Position numbers and translations under genes: made by a program
Origin: Alteribacillus iranensis
GTDB taxonomy: Bacteria > Bacillota > Bacilli > Bacillales > Marinococcaceae
DNA: 64,000 nucleotides
Assembly: GCF_900113025.1 (NCBI RefSeq)
Contig: NZ_FONT01000002.1
Location: 689,878 to 753,877 of the forward strand
Reading direction: 5' to 3'
Shown here: positions 26,230 through 34,628 of the stretch, piece after piece
Numbering within the stretch: the stretch's first letter is position 1
Layout: each line of letters begins with the position of its first letter
The notes under the pieces: model-generated
What the model was told of the DNA's origin: nothing
Databases searched by the model: none
Seen by the model: only the letters and a program-made list of their open reading frames with translations

Positions 26230-26979
26230 GTGAGTGAAGCATCTCAAACATTGGATGGTTGGTTTTGCCTGCATGATTTACGTACCATAGATTGGACTTC
26301 TTGGAAACAAGTGCCAAGTGAAGAAAGACAAAGTATGATCCATGAATTCATGGATATGTTGGAAGCTTGGCAAGAAGTCGAAGATGAAGAAAAAGGCAGC
26401 CATGCCCTGTATACGGTCGTTGGTCAAAAAGCGGATCTTTTAATGATGATATTACGTCCGACATTAAACGATTTGAATGAAATCGAAAATGCCTTTAATA
26501 AATTAAGAATTGCTGATTACACGATTCCGGCCTATTCTTATGTATCTGTCGTCGAACTTGGAAACTATATACCTCCAAAAGACGGAAGTGACCCGACAGA
26601 AAATCCTGAAATAAGAGCAAGAATTTATCCTATCTTGCCTAAGTGGAATCACATCTGTTTTTATCCAATGGATAAAAAACGTGAAGGGGACGACAACTGG
26701 TACTCCCTCCCGATGAAAGATCGTCGTGAGTTAATGCGAGCTCACGGCATGACCGGTCGTAAATACGCTGGTAAAATCAAACAAATCATTACTGGTTCTA
26801 CCGGTCTCGATGACTGGGAATGGGGTGTTACTCTCTTTGCCCATGAAGCGCTTCAATTTAAGAAATTAGTTTACGAAATGCGCTTTGATGAAGTGTCTGC
26901 GCGTTACGGAGAGTTCGGAGCATTCTATGTCGGAAACATTTTAAAACCAGAGAAAATCGAATCCTTTATGCACGTTTAA
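26230..26979 (+). CDS. hemQ: Coproheme decarboxylase
   Basis: Last step of the coproporphyrin-dependent heme pathway: decarboxylates coproheme III to protoheme. Protein of 249 residues of the chlorite-dismutase-like family. The segment [18 protein letters not shown] carries the catalytic Tyr and the conserved Arg/Lys group, and [11 protein letters not shown] is followed by the proximal-histidine region [20 protein letters not shown]. It starts with GTG after GAGGAGTG. Followed by its own terminator. Confidence 0.95.
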   Translation: MSEASQTLDGWFCLHDLRTIDWTSWKQVPSEERQSMIHEFMDMLEAWQEVEDEEKGSHALYTVVGQKADLLMMILRPTLNDLNEIENAFNKLRIADYTIPAYSYVSVVELGNYIPPKDGSDPTENPEIRARIYPILPKWNHICFYPMDKKREGDDNWYSLPMKDRRELMRAHGMTGRKYAGKIKQIITGSTGLDDWEWGVTLFAHEALQFKKLVYEMRFDEVSARYGEFGAFYVGNILKPEKIESFMHV

Positions 26980-26996
26980 AGAACTCGTATCCTCTA

Positions 26997-27042
26997 CAGT
27001 CAAGTATCGGAGTCATATACTCTGCTGCTTGGCTGTTTTTTT
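26997..27042 (+). terminator. Terminator of hemQ
   Basis: CAGTCAAG/CTTGGCTG stem followed by seven T. Confidence 0.8.
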
Positions 27043-27126
27043 ATTGCTTTTTAAACTCTAGATGGTTGATTGAAACAAAATATGATAACGAGAAAAGCTC
27101 TAATGTAATGATAGATAGACTATATG

Positions 27127-27240
27127 AAGCAAAGAAAAATGCGAGACTCCTGCGGAAAAACGGGCGACCGCGACCCCGCAACGGTCTTTGCGAGGGGGCC
27201 CGGGCGTTCGTCCGCGGAAAGCGAGTATTTTTCTTTGCGT
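27127..27240. repeat. GC-rich 114-bp element with terminal inverted repeats
   Basis: The ends GCAAAGAAAAATGCGAGACT and (inverted) GCAAAGAAAAATACTCGC pair over about 25 bp, with CCTGCGG/CCGCGG next inward. The interior is far richer in GC than its surroundings. The rest of the hemQ-cwlJ gap (26980-27405) holds the hemQ terminator and a sporulation promoter. A related core lies in the element at 39856-40081. Confidence 0.65.
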
Positions 27241-27333
27241 CCTCCTACGGTTATGAAATCCTTTAAAGTGCGTTAAACGTTAAATCACACCATCACATTT
27301 GACAAAGAACCAACTTTCTCTCCTTACATTTTC

Positions 27334-27363
27334 ATCATAACCCTTTCTCTCCCCTCATATATT
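27334..27363 (+). promoter_or_regulatory. Possible SigE promoter of cwlJ-gerQ
   Basis: TCATAAC at 27334-27340 and CATATATT at 27356-27363, separated by 15 bp, resemble the mother-cell SigE consensus. B. subtilis cwlJ-gerQ is SigE-dependent. Confidence 0.5.
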
Positions 27364-27405
27364 CCATAATGTGATGATTGATCTTATAGAAACAGGGTGA
27401 TATTC

Positions 27406-27828
27406 ATGGCCGTGGTGCCTGCAACGGAGAAAGACACTAAAATGCTTGCACGGCTGTTAAGAGCAGAAGCGGAAGGTGAAGGAGCACAAGGGATGTTGTT
27501 AGCAGGTAATGTCATGGTTAACCGAGTCCGAGCGGCGTGTATTGATTTTGTGGATATTCGAACGATTCCTCAAATGGTTTTTCAATCACCAGGGGGATTC
27601 GAAGCGGTCCAAAAAAGTTATTTTTATCAGCGTGCGCGTGACAAGGAAATCAGGTTGGCACGGCGATTAATACAGGGAGAACGTTTTCATCCTGCCCAGA
27701 ATTCCCTCTGGTTTTATCGTCCCGAAGGTCCGTGTCCCGCAGAATGGTTTGGCCAGACAAACGTTGGAAGGTTTAAAGCACACTGTTTCTTCTCCCCTAC
27801 CTACGCTGATTGTCCGGAAGTGTATTAG
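27406..27828 (+). CDS. cwlJ: Spore cortex-lytic enzyme CwlJ
   Basis: Cell-wall hydrolase of 140 residues with a single SleB/CwlJ catalytic domain and no signal peptide. The conserved start LARLLRAEAEGEGAQG contains the catalytic glutamate region, followed by NVMVNRVRA and FYQRARDKEIRLARRLIQGE. It degrades cortex peptidoglycan during germination and depends on GerQ, whose gene follows. The ATG after AGGGTGA is preferred over an in-frame GTG 9 bp upstream. Confidence 0.92.
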   Translation: MAVVPATEKDTKMLARLLRAEAEGEGAQGMLLAGNVMVNRVRAACIDFVDIRTIPQMVFQSPGGFEAVQKSYFYQRARDKEIRLARRLIQGERFHPAQNSLWFYRPEGPCPAEWFGQTNVGRFKAHCFFSPTYADCPEVY

Positions 27829-27884
27829 AAGCTACTTTTATCATACTGGCAGTCACACACTGACCAGATAAAAGGAGGAAAACA

Positions 27885-28283
27885 ATGTATAACTATTATC
27901 CATGGTACGGATATCCTGTCCAACACACTGGTGGATATTATCCCGCCGACATGTCTAGACAGCAACAACAACAGCAACAAAACGGTGATGGAATGCTTCC
28001 AATTGAACAATCGTATATAGAAAATATTTTAAGACTGAATCGGGGTAAGCGAGCACGTGTCTATATGACGTTTGAGAACAATCCTGACTGGCAGTCACGG
28101 ATATTCACGGGAATTATCGATGAAGCAGGACGTGATCACATCGTTCTTCGCGATGAAGAACAAGGCCGCTGGTATCTCTTATTAATGGTTTACTTAGATT
28201 TCGTTGAATTTGACGAATCGATTCAGTATGATTACCCATTTGATGACGGATCTGGCGCGTTATCTCAATACTCTCCTCGTTAA
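27885..28283 (+). CDS. gerQ: Spore coat protein GerQ
   Basis: Protein of 132 residues with a Tyr/Gly-rich start, a run of glutamines (residues 26-32) and the conserved core LPIEQSYIENILRLNRGK followed by MTFENNPDW. GerQ is a coat protein cross-linked by transglutaminase and needed to place CwlJ; the glutamine/lysine content fits. It lies 56 bp after cwlJ with an AAAAGGAGG site, forming the conserved operon. Confidence 0.95.
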   Translation: MYNYYPWYGYPVQHTGGYYPADMSRQQQQQQQNGDGMLPIEQSYIENILRLNRGKRARVYMTFENNPDWQSRIFTGIIDEAGRDHIVLRDEEQGRWYLLLMVYLDFVEFDESIQYDYPFDDGSGALSQYSPR

Positions 28284-28331
28284 TCCTACGTTTATTTCCC
28301 CTTCATAACGGTTATAGTTTCCTCTGCAAAG

Positions 28332-28359
28332 GCAGCGTTCCATGAGAGCGCTGCTTTTT
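28332..28359 (+). terminator. Terminator of cwlJ-gerQ
   Basis: GCAGCG/CGCTGC hairpin followed by TTTTT. Confidence 0.85.
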
Positions 28360-28394
28360 CTATCACTATTTTTCATTTTTTTATTACTAAATAC

Positions 28395-28450
28395 TTGAAA
28401 GTCAAAAAAGGTCAATGTATAATAAAATCACAAAGTCAAATATAGTCAAA
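28395..28450 (+). promoter_or_regulatory. clpE promoter with two CtsR operators
   Basis: TTGAAA (28395-28400), 17 bp, TATAAT (28418-28423). The CtsR heptad repeat AGTCAAA-AAA-GGTCAAT (28400-28416) fills the spacer, and AGTCAAA-TAT-AGTCAAA (28434-28450), a perfect match, lies just downstream. Strong heat-shock repression by CtsR is expected. Confidence 0.92.
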
Positions 28451-28558
28451 GTCAAACTAACAATCTAGCGCAGATGCTAATAAACACTTTATATCAAGGA
28501 AAAGGTGTAACTACCTTTCCTGTCATTACGAATACGTATACAAAGGAGGCTCTTTGAG

Positions 28559-30712
28559 ATGAGAAAATGTGATAACTGTCAAATTCGTCAGGCTCGCATT
28601 GAATTGAATATGAACATTAACGGCCATCGCCAAAAAATGAATTTGTGTCACGTATGTTACCAACAAGTTCGAAATGAAATGAAGCAGCCTTCCGGTTTCG
28701 GAGGAAATCATGATTTTTCTTCGTTTGATCAAATGTTTAAAGACATGATGAATCCGCAAATGAACGGAATGGAGCAACAGCAAGGAGGACAACCCCAGCA
28801 AAGTGGCGGCAGAGGCGGCGGTTTGCTTGATAACCTAGGGAAAAACCTTTCCGATGCCGCTCGTGCGGGATTGATCGACCCTGTCATCGGACGTGACAAA
28901 GAAGTGGAACGCGTCATAGAGACATTGAACCGTCGTAACAAAAATAATCCTGTACTAATTGGTGAACCAGGCGTTGGTAAAACAGCCATTGCTGAAGGAT
29001 TGGCTTTGCGTATCTCTGAAGGAAACGTTCCGAACAAACTGAAAAACAAAGAAATATACTTGTTAGATGTGTCTTCCCTCGTAGCTAACACTGGCATACG
29101 CGGGCAATTCGAAGAACGGATGAAACAGCTGTTACAAGAACTGCAAGAGCGGAAAAACACCATTGTCTTCATTGATGAGATTCACCAGATTGTAGGTGCT
29201 GGTTCAGCAGAAGGCTCTTCTGACGCCGGCAATATTATGAAACCGGCGCTAGCTCGTGGTGAAATTCAAGTGATCGGTGCTACGACTATCGCAGAATACC
29301 GCAAAATAGAAAAAGACGCAGCATTAGAGCGTCGCTTCCAACCCGTAATGGTTGATGAACCAAGCCTGGAAGATACAGTGGCAATCTTGAAAGGTCTAAA
29401 GGACAATTATGAGAAATATCACCAAGTATCTTACTCTGACGAAGCAATAGAAGCTTGCGTGCGATTGTCCAACCGTTATATTCAAGATCGTTATCTTCCG
29501 GACAAAGCCATTGATCTCATGGATGAATCAGGCTCTAAAATCAACTTAGCCTATAGCGATGGTGACGAAAATGAAATACAACAACGTCTTGAACAAATCG
29601 CGTTAGAGAAAGAAAAAGCCACCCAACAAGAAAACTACGAGCAAGCTGCAGCATTGCGGGACGAAGAAGCTAGGCTGCAAGATCAGCTCGAGGATTCTGA
29701 AAAAGAGGGTGCGTCCCAGCAGCCAGTCGTTGACATCGAGATCATTCAACAGATCGTTGAGAATAAAACAGGGATTCCGGTTCGTCGTCTTCAAAAAGAT
29801 GAACAACAAAAAATGAAAGATTTGCCTGATCGTCTCCAAGCAAGAGTTATTGGACAAGAGAAAGCGGTCGAACAAGTCACAAAAGCCATTCGTAGAAACC
29901 GGGCCGGTCTGCGTCGCGGCAACCGCCCTATCGGATCATTCCTATTTGTTGGTCCGACCGGTGTCGGGAAAACAGAACTATCCAAATCACTAGCACAAGA
30001 AATGTTTGGAGATAGCGAAGCCATGATTCGTCTCGACATGAGTGAATATATGGAAAAACACTCCGTGTCTAAGCTTATTGGTTCCCCTCCTGGATATGTC
30101 GGTCACGAAGAAGCAGGCCAGCTGACAGAAAAAGTCCGCCGCAAGCCGTACAGCATCATTTTGCTGGATGAGATTGAAAAGGCTCACCCTGACGTTCAGC
30201 ACATGTTCCTTCAAATTATGGAGGACGGCCGCTTAACAGACAGTCAAGGAAGAACAGTCAGCTTTAAGGATACTGTCATTATCATGACGTCAAACGCAGG
30301 ATCGAGCATCAAAAAAGTCACAGTCGGTTTTGGAAAAGAGGACGAAGCCGTACAGCCAAAAATTACAGAATCTCTTTCGGATTATTTCCGTCCCGAATTC
30401 CTTAACCGTTTTGACAGCATTGTTCAATTCAACGAACTGTCTAAAGAAGATCTTGTTCAAATCGTTGATATTATGTTGGCCGATATTATAGAGGCAGCGA
30501 AAGAACAAGACATGAATGTGACAGTCACCGATGAAGCAAAAGAAATGCTCGCTGAACTAGGATATGATCCAGCATTTGGTGCCCGTCCTCTCCGTCGCGT
30601 GATTGAAGAAAAAGTTGAAGACGGCATTGCCGACTTAATGCTCGAAGAAGATAACATTGAAGATATTAAGGTTATCGTTCAAAACAACGACATTTCTGTC
30701 GTCAAAGCTTAG
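28559..30712 (+). CDS. clpE: ATP-dependent Clp protease ATP-binding subunit ClpE
   Basis: Class III Clp ATPase of 717 residues. An N-terminal zinc finger (Cys4, Cys7, Cys30, Cys33) replaces the usual Clp N-domain, which is diagnostic for ClpE. Two AAA+ modules carry GEPGVGKT and GPTGVGKT, with a UVR-type coiled coil between them. It unfolds proteins for ClpP and helps resolve heat-damaged proteins. Two CtsR sites upstream put it in the class III heat-shock regulon. A GGAGG site and a strong terminator bound the gene. Confidence 0.97.
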   Translation: MRKCDNCQIRQARIELNMNINGHRQKMNLCHVCYQQVRNEMKQPSGFGGNHDFSSFDQMFKDMMNPQMNGMEQQQGGQPQQSGGRGGGLLDNLGKNLSDAARAGLIDPVIGRDKEVERVIETLNRRNKNNPVLIGEPGVGKTAIAEGLALRISEGNVPNKLKNKEIYLLDVSSLVANTGIRGQFEERMKQLLQELQERKNTIVFIDEIHQIVGAGSAEGSSDAGNIMKPALARGEIQVIGATTIAEYRKIEKDAALERRFQPVMVDEPSLEDTVAILKGLKDNYEKYHQVSYSDEAIEACVRLSNRYIQDRYLPDKAIDLMDESGSKINLAYSDGDENEIQQRLEQIALEKEKATQQENYEQAAALRDEEARLQDQLEDSEKEGASQQPVVDIEIIQQIVENKTGIPVRRLQKDEQQKMKDLPDRLQARVIGQEKAVEQVTKAIRRNRAGLRRGNRPIGSFLFVGPTGVGKTELSKSLAQEMFGDSEAMIRLDMSEYMEKHSVSKLIGSPPGYVGHEEAGQLTEKVRRKPYSIILLDEIEKAHPDVQHMFLQIMEDGRLTDSQGRTVSFKDTVIIMTSNAGSSIKKVTVGFGKEDEAVQPKITESLSDYFRPEFLNRFDSIVQFNELSKEDLVQIVDIMLADIIEAAKEQDMNVTVTDEAKEMLAELGYDPAFGARPLRRVIEEKVEDGIADLMLEEDNIEDIKVIVQNNDISVVKA

Positions 30713-30770
30713 ATCTTTAAGAAAAGTATAGGGTGTCCGAACTTGCACAGGACGCTTCTAAATAACAACA

Positions 30771-30816
30771 AAGCTGTTCCACGAGCGGGATTTCCGCTCA
30801 CCAGGAACAGCTTTTT
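30771..30816 (+). terminator. Terminator of clpE
   Basis: AAGCTGTTCC/GGAACAGCTT stem with an inner GAGCGG/CCGCTC hairpin and a long T run. Just upstream (30735-30752) a short piece, ACTTGCACAGGACG, resembles the hairpin-repeat family. Confidence 0.9.
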
Positions 30817-30881
30817 TTTATTTTTTGATGACAAAGGGTATAATCTCATGAGAGATCAATAGAAAGAGAGGGATTTGGCAA

Positions 30882-31895
30882 ATGACGCAAAAGCAACTTA
30901 TTTTAAAAGAAAGACCTAACGGTATACCGGATAAGGACACGTTTGCATTTCGAGAAGTAGAGATAGAAGAACCTTCAGAAGAGGAAGTTCTGTTAAAGAC
31001 TTTATATGTTTCGGTTGATCCCTATATGCGCGGGAGAATGTCTGCAGCTGAATCATACGTTGCACCATTCCAAGTTGGTGAACCGCTAAGTGGTGGCATT
31101 GTCTCCCAAGTTATCGAATCAAAAAGTGACCAACTGTCCAAAGGAGATATTGTCCGAGGAAACTTGCCCTTTCAAGAATACCATGTTGTAAAAGCAAACA
31201 CAGTACACAAGGTCGATACGAATGGACTGAGTCCAAGCGTTGCCTTAGGAGCATTAGGGATGCCAGGGTTAACAGCCTACTTTGGAATGATGCATATTGG
31301 TGAACCAAAAGAAAACGAAACCGTCGTTGTTTCAGGAGCAGCCGGTGCGGTCGGCCAAATTGCCGGACAACTAGCCAAACAAGCCGGAGCTCGCGTCATT
31401 GGTATTGTAGGCTCTGATGAAAAAGCGACATATATTACGGAAGAACTCGGTTATGATGCCGCGGTAAATTATAAGAAAGGACAGCTGGATCAACAGCTAA
31501 AACAGGCTTGTCCCAATGGTATCGATGTCTATTTTGAAAATGTCGGAGGGGATATTGGAGACGCTGTCTGGCCGCTGTTAAACACTTTCGCGCGCATCCC
31601 TGTTTGTGGTGCCATCTCCTCGTACAATTTAAAAGAAGACGAACAGGATATCGGTTTGCGAGTACAATGGTTTCTTATTAAATCACGCGCAAAAATGCAA
31701 GGGTTTCTCGTTGGCGACTTCGCAGACAAATTTAGCGAAGCCTACCCTATCCTCGCAGAGAAAGTCTCCTCAGGAGAATTGAAGTTTGAAGAGACGATAA
31801 AGGAAGGATTTTCCTCCATTCCTGATGCATTTAACGGCCTGTTTTCCGGTGAAAATATCGGCAAACAACTCGTAAAAGTAGCTGATGTTGATTAA
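30882..31895 (+). CDS. yfmJ: NADP-dependent oxidoreductase (zinc-independent MDR, YfmJ type)
   Basis: Medium-chain reductase of 337 residues in the leukotriene-B4/curcumin-reductase group. It has YVSVDPYMRGRMS, ALGMPGLTAYFGM and the Rossmann loop SGAAGAVGQIAGQLAKQAG, and lacks the zinc-ligand cysteines of alcohol dehydrogenases. It likely reduces the C=C bond of reactive enals or enones with NADPH. Monocistronic: own ribosome site, followed by a hairpin terminator. The physiological substrate is unknown. Confidence 0.88.
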   Translation: MTQKQLILKERPNGIPDKDTFAFREVEIEEPSEEEVLLKTLYVSVDPYMRGRMSAAESYVAPFQVGEPLSGGIVSQVIESKSDQLSKGDIVRGNLPFQEYHVVKANTVHKVDTNGLSPSVALGALGMPGLTAYFGMMHIGEPKENETVVVSGAAGAVGQIAGQLAKQAGARVIGIVGSDEKATYITEELGYDAAVNYKKGQLDQQLKQACPNGIDVYFENVGGDIGDAVWPLLNTFARIPVCGAISSYNLKEDEQDIGLRVQWFLIKSRAKMQGFLVGDFADKFSEAYPILAEKVSSGELKFEETIKEGFSSIPDAFNGLFSGENIGKQLVKVADVD

Positions 31896-31923
31896 CAGCA
31901 GATTAATCTCCTAAACAAAAAAA

Positions 31924-31969
31924 AGAGAGAGAACCTATGGCAAACATTGTCTGCTGTAGGTTTTCTCTA
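31924..31969 (+). terminator. Terminator of yfmJ
   Basis: AGAGAGAACCTA pairs with TAGGTTTTCTCT; flanked by A-rich and T-rich sequence. Confidence 0.7.
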
Positions 31970-32131
31970 TTTCTTCTATGACCAAAATACGAGCACATTG
32001 GAAAAAAGTCCCTTTTTCGCTGAAGTTTTAAATTTTCCTCTTCCTCTTCTAAAAAAGAGGACCGTTAATACGCTATAATATAGAAATGGAAACAGAACAA
32101 CGCATGTAACTTCAGTCGAAGGAGAATCGTT

Positions 32132-32950
32132 ATGTTTGAATGGAAAAATATTTTTCGTGGTATGGCGATGGGAGCCAGTGATCTTATTCCAGGGGTCAGC
32201 GGCGGAACCATTGCTTTAGTTTTAGGAATTTATCATCGTCTGCTTGCAGCCATCAATCATTTTTTTAGTAAGAGATGGAAAGAACAGCTTGGTTTTTTTA
32301 TCCCTCTTGGGCTCGGCATCGGTATTGCTATTTTTAGCTTAAGTAATCTTTTGGAATGGCTATTGATGGATTACCCGCAACCTACTTTCTTTTTCTTTAT
32401 CGGTCTAATATTGGGTACGATTCCTTTTCTTTTAAGAGAAGCAGATTACAAACACTCGTTTCGGCCGTTACATTATCTCATTCTTATTGTGGCAGCTGTA
32501 CTCATTATTCTCTCTGGACTTTTCCGCGAAGAGGACGCAGGTACGATTATTACCTCTCTCTCTGCCGCCGACTACATTTATCTCTTTTTTGCTGCTTGGC
32601 TTGCCAGCTCGGCAATGATTTTACCAGGGGTCAGTGGCTCTTTCATTCTGCTTCTTCTCGGAGTATATGAAACCGTGATCCATGCCATTTCCTCCTTACA
32701 GTTTTCTGTCTTACTTACAGTCGGTGCCGGGGTAGTGATTGGAATTGTTGTGATGAGTAAACTATTGCATCATCTTCTAAGAAAACATCCTACAGGCACT
32801 TATGCTGTAATGACTGGTTTGTTAATCGGATCTTTGTTTGTAATATTTCCGGGAATAGGAGCCAACATCACTCTCCTACTCCTAAGCATTATCACTCTTG
32901 TAATTGGGTTTCTTCTTGCCGTTACTCTCGGTCGATTAGAGAGGACATAA
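32132..32950 (+). CDS. popT: DUF368 family undecaprenyl-phosphate translocase
   Basis: Membrane protein of 272 residues with about 8 hydrophobic segments and the two internally repeated hairpins DLIPGVSGGTIAL (near residue 17) and MILPGVSGSFILL, the hallmark of DUF368. Members named PopT return undecaprenyl phosphate across the membrane for wall synthesis and were found important at alkaline pH. That fits an alkali-tolerant host, but activity here is inferred from family. A GAAGGAG site precedes the ATG. Confidence 0.88.
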   Translation: MFEWKNIFRGMAMGASDLIPGVSGGTIALVLGIYHRLLAAINHFFSKRWKEQLGFFIPLGLGIGIAIFSLSNLLEWLLMDYPQPTFFFFIGLILGTIPFLLREADYKHSFRPLHYLILIVAAVLIILSGLFREEDAGTIITSLSAADYIYLFFAAWLASSAMILPGVSGSFILLLLGVYETVIHAISSLQFSVLLTVGAGVVIGIVVMSKLLHHLLRKHPTGTYAVMTGLLIGSLFVIFPGIGANITLLLLSIITLVIGFLLAVTLGRLERT

Positions 32951-32961
32951 CGGATCAAAAG

Positions 32962-33187
32962 CGCAAGCGCCTTGATTTGTACAGGATGTGCTGACTTCTG
33001 CGTTGACTTTTGCGTTAGCTAGTACACGACGTACTGACTTCTGCGTTGCAAACAGGACGTTTGCGCTCTTAGCAGAAGATCAACTGCTGACGTTCGTGTA
33101 CTTAGCAAAAGTTCCCCACCTGACGTTTGCTCTTTTAGCAGAAGGTCAACTGAGGACGTTCGTTAAACTAGCAGAAGAACCACTAAT
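32962..33187. repeat. Mirror-ordered hairpin-arm array, best example
   Basis: Left arms CTTCTGC (32995), CTTTTGC (33007) and CTTCTGC (33038). Central hairpin GCAAAC/GTTTGC (33048-33064). Right arms GCAGAAG (33072), GCAAAAG (33105), GCAGAAG (33138) and GCAGAAG (33171), exactly 33 bp apart. The C/T/C order on the left matches G/A/G on the right in mirror order. Fills most of the popT-ywdK gap (32951-33387). Confidence 0.8.
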
Positions 33188-33284
33188 GAGACAAGTCCTA
33201 GAGGACCGGCATATGGAAAGGTGCTCTTCCCTTTCCATTGACGGACCGAAGAAACCTCGAGCCGATGGCGCCTGGAGCTCGACA
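33188..33284. repeat. Chimeric tail of modules D and P
   Basis: GGACCGAAGAAACCTCGAGC joins a D-type block to the P-type end GCCGATGGCGCCTGGAGC. This fusion shows that modules recombine. Confidence 0.6.
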
Positions 33285-33350
33285 TAGCCAACCCTTATAC
33301 AAAAGTTACCCACAAGCGAATAGCTCTTATAACTTCGTAAACAACAAAAA
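33285..33350. repeat. Post-terminator repeat element, copy 1
   Basis: TAGCCAACCC, then AAAGTTACCCACAAGCGAAT, then AACAACAAAAAA next to the ywdK terminator. Similar copies lie at 40778-40835 and 48048-48107, each beside the terminator of a minus-strand transcript. The core resembles a DnaA box (TTATCCACA). Confidence 0.65.
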
Positions 33351-33387
33351 AGCTGCTGGGACATTCTACGTGCCAGCAGCTTTTTTC
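33350..33387 (-). terminator. Terminator of ywdK
   Basis: GCTGCTGG/CCAGCAGC hairpin with T tract on the minus strand, touching the ywdK stop codon. Confidence 0.9.
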
Positions 33388-33759
33388 TTATGCTTTTGCT
33401 ACGGAAATAATCAACATGATCCAACCGACAATAAAAGCAACTCCTCCTATCGGCGTAATGGCACCAAGCCATGAAATTCCCGTAAAAGCCATCGTATACA
33501 AACTTCCCGAAAAAATAAGAATACCGATGAACAACAACCACCCTGCCCACGATAATGTTGAAGAACTCCCGGCATAGGCAGCTATCAAACCAACTGCTAA
33601 TAACCCTAAAGCGTGCATCGTTTGATACTGGACGGCCGTTTCATACACACCCATGAGTCGCTCAGATAGTTTTCCTTCTAGTCCATGTGCCCCGAAAGCG
33701 CCAAATCCAACTACCATTGCGGCATTCACAGCGCCTAATATCACAAATAGCTTCCACAT
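33388..33759 (-). CDS. ywdK: DUF423 small membrane protein
   Basis: Protein of 123 residues with four hydrophobic segments and the DUF423 start [20 protein letters not shown]. Family members are widespread inner-membrane proteins of unknown function. It follows ywdI by 20 bp on the minus strand, as in B. subtilis (ywdI-ywdK-gerQ neighbourhood), and ends in a strong terminator. Confidence 0.9.
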   Translation of the reverse strand: MWKLFVILGAVNAAMVVGFGAFGAHGLEGKLSERLMGVYETAVQYQTMHALGLLAVGLIAAYAGSSSTLSWAGWLLFIGILIFSGSLYTMAFTGISWLGAITPIGGVAFIVGWIMLIISVAKA

Positions 33760-33779
33760 CTCTTTACACCTGCCGTCTA

Positions 33780-34082
33780 TTAAAATTCGAGTAAATTTCC
33801 ATCCGTCGAAGGAATATCCTTGTCTTGTTGAGGTATCGATGGAGAAGATATCTCTTTGTTAGAAAGTCGGTGGATGTCACTGCCCACTCTTGGCTGCTTA
33901 GCTGTCTTGTTTTTAGTTGGCTTACTAGTTTCCTCATCTAACAGCAAATCACAGTAAGCACGGAGAACTCTTGCATGTGCTTGAACAGCTTCCGTTTGGT
34001 CCCCTTCCGACAACTCGGAAAGATGAAGAAGCTCTTCTTCCATTTTCTCGATAATTTTCTGAGCTGGAATATTTATCACCAT
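33780..34082 (-). CDS. ywdI: YwdI family protein (DUF5327)
   Basis: Small soluble protein of about 100 residues. The N-terminal helical part [20 protein letters not shown] and [14 protein letters not shown] match the YwdI family; the C-terminal half is polar and probably disordered. No known function. The ATG at 34082 is preferred to a GTG directly before it. Probably co-transcribed with ywdK. Confidence 0.8.
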   Translation of the reverse strand: MVINIPAQKIIEKMEEELLHLSELSEGDQTEAVQAHARVLRAYCDLLLDEETSKPTKNKTAKQPRVGSDIHRLSNKEISSPSIPQQDKDIPSTDGNLLEF

Positions 34083-34305
34083 CACCTGCTCTCTCTTCCA
34101 TGATCCTATTCTGCATTATACCACAGCTTATCCTGCTGCCACTATGACGGAGAAGTGACTTTCTTTCCGCTTACCGTGTTGCCTAACCGCAAGAGTGCAC
34201 TTCTATTTTAAGCACTTTTCGCCTCATTGCTTACCGTTGCAATGCTGGTAAAATGACCTCGAGCTCACACGCGTATAAACACGTAACGTATAAACTTTAA
34301 AAAAA

Positions 34306-34333
34306 CTGGACCAGCTTTGATGTGCCGGTCCAG
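34306..34333 (-). terminator. Terminator of the small gene at 34348-34536
   Basis: CTGGACC/GGTCCAG stem with a run of seven T on the minus strand. Confidence 0.8.
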
Positions 34334-34347
34334 CTTGCCTTCTATTC

Positions 34348-34536
34348 TTATGGTTTTTTAACAATCGAATAACCAAATGCCTCCACTTTTGGATAGCTTT
34401 CTTCATCTATTACCCAGAAGTGACCTTCATTATCTTTAACGACTAACTCTTTTTCCGAGGCTTCCTCTTTCGCTGTCTCTTCATGATCAAATTTTGCAGC
34501 TGGGATTTGCATATCATCAATAATGATATATGCCAT
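34348..34536 (-). CDS. Small acidic hypothetical protein
   Basis: Frame of 62 residues starting MAYIIIDDMQIPAAKFDHEE, with a strong GGAGGTG ribosome site and a matching terminator downstream, so expression is likely. Acidic, with no membrane segment or signal. The C-terminal half (GHFWVIDEESYPKVEAFGY) has a beta-rich look. Not recognised as any named family. Confidence 0.7.
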   Translation of the reverse strand: MAYIIIDDMQIPAAKFDHEETAKEEASEKELVVKDNEGHFWVIDEESYPKVEAFGYSIVKKP

Positions 34537-34628
34537 ATTAACACCTCCACCTGTTTGAAAAATTCCCGGAGGAGATGTCCTTTAAACGAATTGCCATTAA
34601 ATGTCACAAAACTGTAAAATCATATACG

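Noticed and set aside
27066-27266. Open frame of 66 codons upstream of cwlJ
   Set aside because: Runs through the GC-rich inverted-repeat element and has no ribosome site.
28729-29172. Antisense frame of 147 codons opposite clpE
   Set aside because: A shadow of the strongly coding clpE strand with no ribosome site or recognisable product.
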